Translations under genes and position numbers: made by a program
Part shown: in pieces, positions 63,699 through 64,000 of the stretch
Layout of the letters: each line of letters opens with the position of its first letter
Position numbering within the stretch: position 1 is the stretch's first letter
Source of the DNA: Desulforegulaceae bacterium
GTDB lineage: Bacteria > Desulfobacterota > Desulfobacteria > Desulfobacterales > JACKCP01
Assembly: GCA_034006035.1 (NCBI GenBank)
Contig: JAVETN010000008.1
Location: 1-64,000, forward strand
Length of the DNA stretch: 64,000 nucleotides
Reading direction: 5' to 3'
Notes under the pieces: model-generated
Seen by the model: only the letters and a program-made list of their open reading frames with translations
Told to the model about the DNA's origin: nothing
Database searches by the model: none

Positions 63699-64000
63699 AT
63701 GGCCCTTATATGCGAAGAATGTGGAAAAATTTATCATATTGATAAAGAAAAACTGGAAAAACAGCTAAAAGGTGACTTTGCAAGAACAAAGTGCCGTATT
63801 TGCGGTCATATAATTCAGATCTCAAAGGAAGATATTGAAAACTTAGTACCTGAAAAAGATTTTAATATTTTAGAAGAGATATCAAATTCAGACAATGGAA
63901 CTCAAGAGAATAGCTTTGATTCTTTTGATGAAGAGAAAACTGAAAGTTTTAAAGAACCTCAAAATAAAACTTTAGTTGAAGATAGCAAACTAAAAAAACA
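63699..64000 (+). CDS. Zinc-ribbon protein, cut by the window end
   Basis: The first 100 residues are visible. CEEC (5-8) and CRIC (32-35) form a zinc ribbon of the MJ0042-like kind, followed by an acidic, probably disordered segment. CAGGAG lies nine bases before the ATG. In related genomes such ribbons precede membrane or receptor domains, but the rest of this gene lies beyond 64000. The 183-base gap before it shows no gene I can support. Confidence 0.75.
   Translation, partial: MALICEECGKIYHIDKEKLEKQLKGDFARTKCRICGHIIQISKEDIENLVPEKDFNILEEISNSDNGTQENSFDSFDEEKTESFKEPQNKTLVEDSKLKK

Overview
The window looks like a piece of chromosome from a low-GC (about one third G+C by eye), Gram-negative anaerobe, most likely a member of the Desulfobacterota. 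The reasons are a mixed but coherent set of genes: LPS transport (lptD) beside the Kdo8N pair kdnA/kdnB, lspA-lgt, a 2x[4Fe-4S] ferredoxin, an EF-G of the spirochete/deltaproteobacterial and mitochondrial type, a DtxR-controlled Feo operon, an LDH-like malate dehydrogenase, and two clusters built around MglA-like small GTPases. The taxon is an inference; no rRNA operon or tRNA gene is present.

Region by region. 1-4630 is the end of an integrated island: a possible IS terminus, a 28-codon methyltransferase remnant, an OLD-family ATPase/TOPRIM nuclease and two tandem P4-type integrases, ending exactly at the 3' end of ssrA (tmRNA, 4633-4978, minus), a classic integration site. 5200-10300 is an iron module: DtxR-type repressor, feoA, feoB, two exported proteins, a 47-residue Cys-rich FeoB-associated protein, and three matching inverted-repeat operators. 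10488-13489 is a DUF2868 membrane protein plus DUF3482 GTPase pair. 13640-27493 is housekeeping: fusA (minus), nudix, rsmG, ileS, lspA, lgt, holA, a small winged-helix protein (minus), eno, a LolA-like exported protein and pyrG. 27614-29805 (minus) is an HMA metallochaperone plus a P1B ATPase with a CPG motif, probably acquired.

30130-38715 is one long minus-strand run: lptD, a NusG/RfaH-like factor, HU/IHF, holB, ricT, a penicillin-binding protein, kdnA and kdnB, linking outer-membrane and wall assembly with replication and processing genes. Divergent from it is tmk, which appears to start at AUU. Then come a ferredoxin, RNase J, FtsK, a methyltransferase, an outer-membrane barrel and mdh.

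47860-53310 is a run with an MglA-like GTPase, a DUF4388/cyclic-nucleotide-binding protein, a PilZ protein, a phosphodiesterase, purC and a ParB-like protein. 53414-59665 encodes exported or surface proteins: a PstS-like protein plus porin, then a trio of a YadA-head-like protein, a pseudo-caspase/PEGA/SUMF1 protein and an MltC-like transglycosylase. 59714-60886 (minus) is an amino-acid-type ABC binding protein. 61293-64000 is a second GTPase cluster: roadblock protein, MglA-like GTPase, two unknown proteins and a zinc-ribbon protein cut by the window end.

The points I find most worth checking are the AUU start of tmk, the catalytically dead caspase domain in an exported trio, the ssrA-linked island end with a broken methyltransferase and a domain-lacking second integrase, the kdnAB pair inside an lptD operon, and terminator-like hairpins just upstream of fusA, tmk and the roadblock gene.
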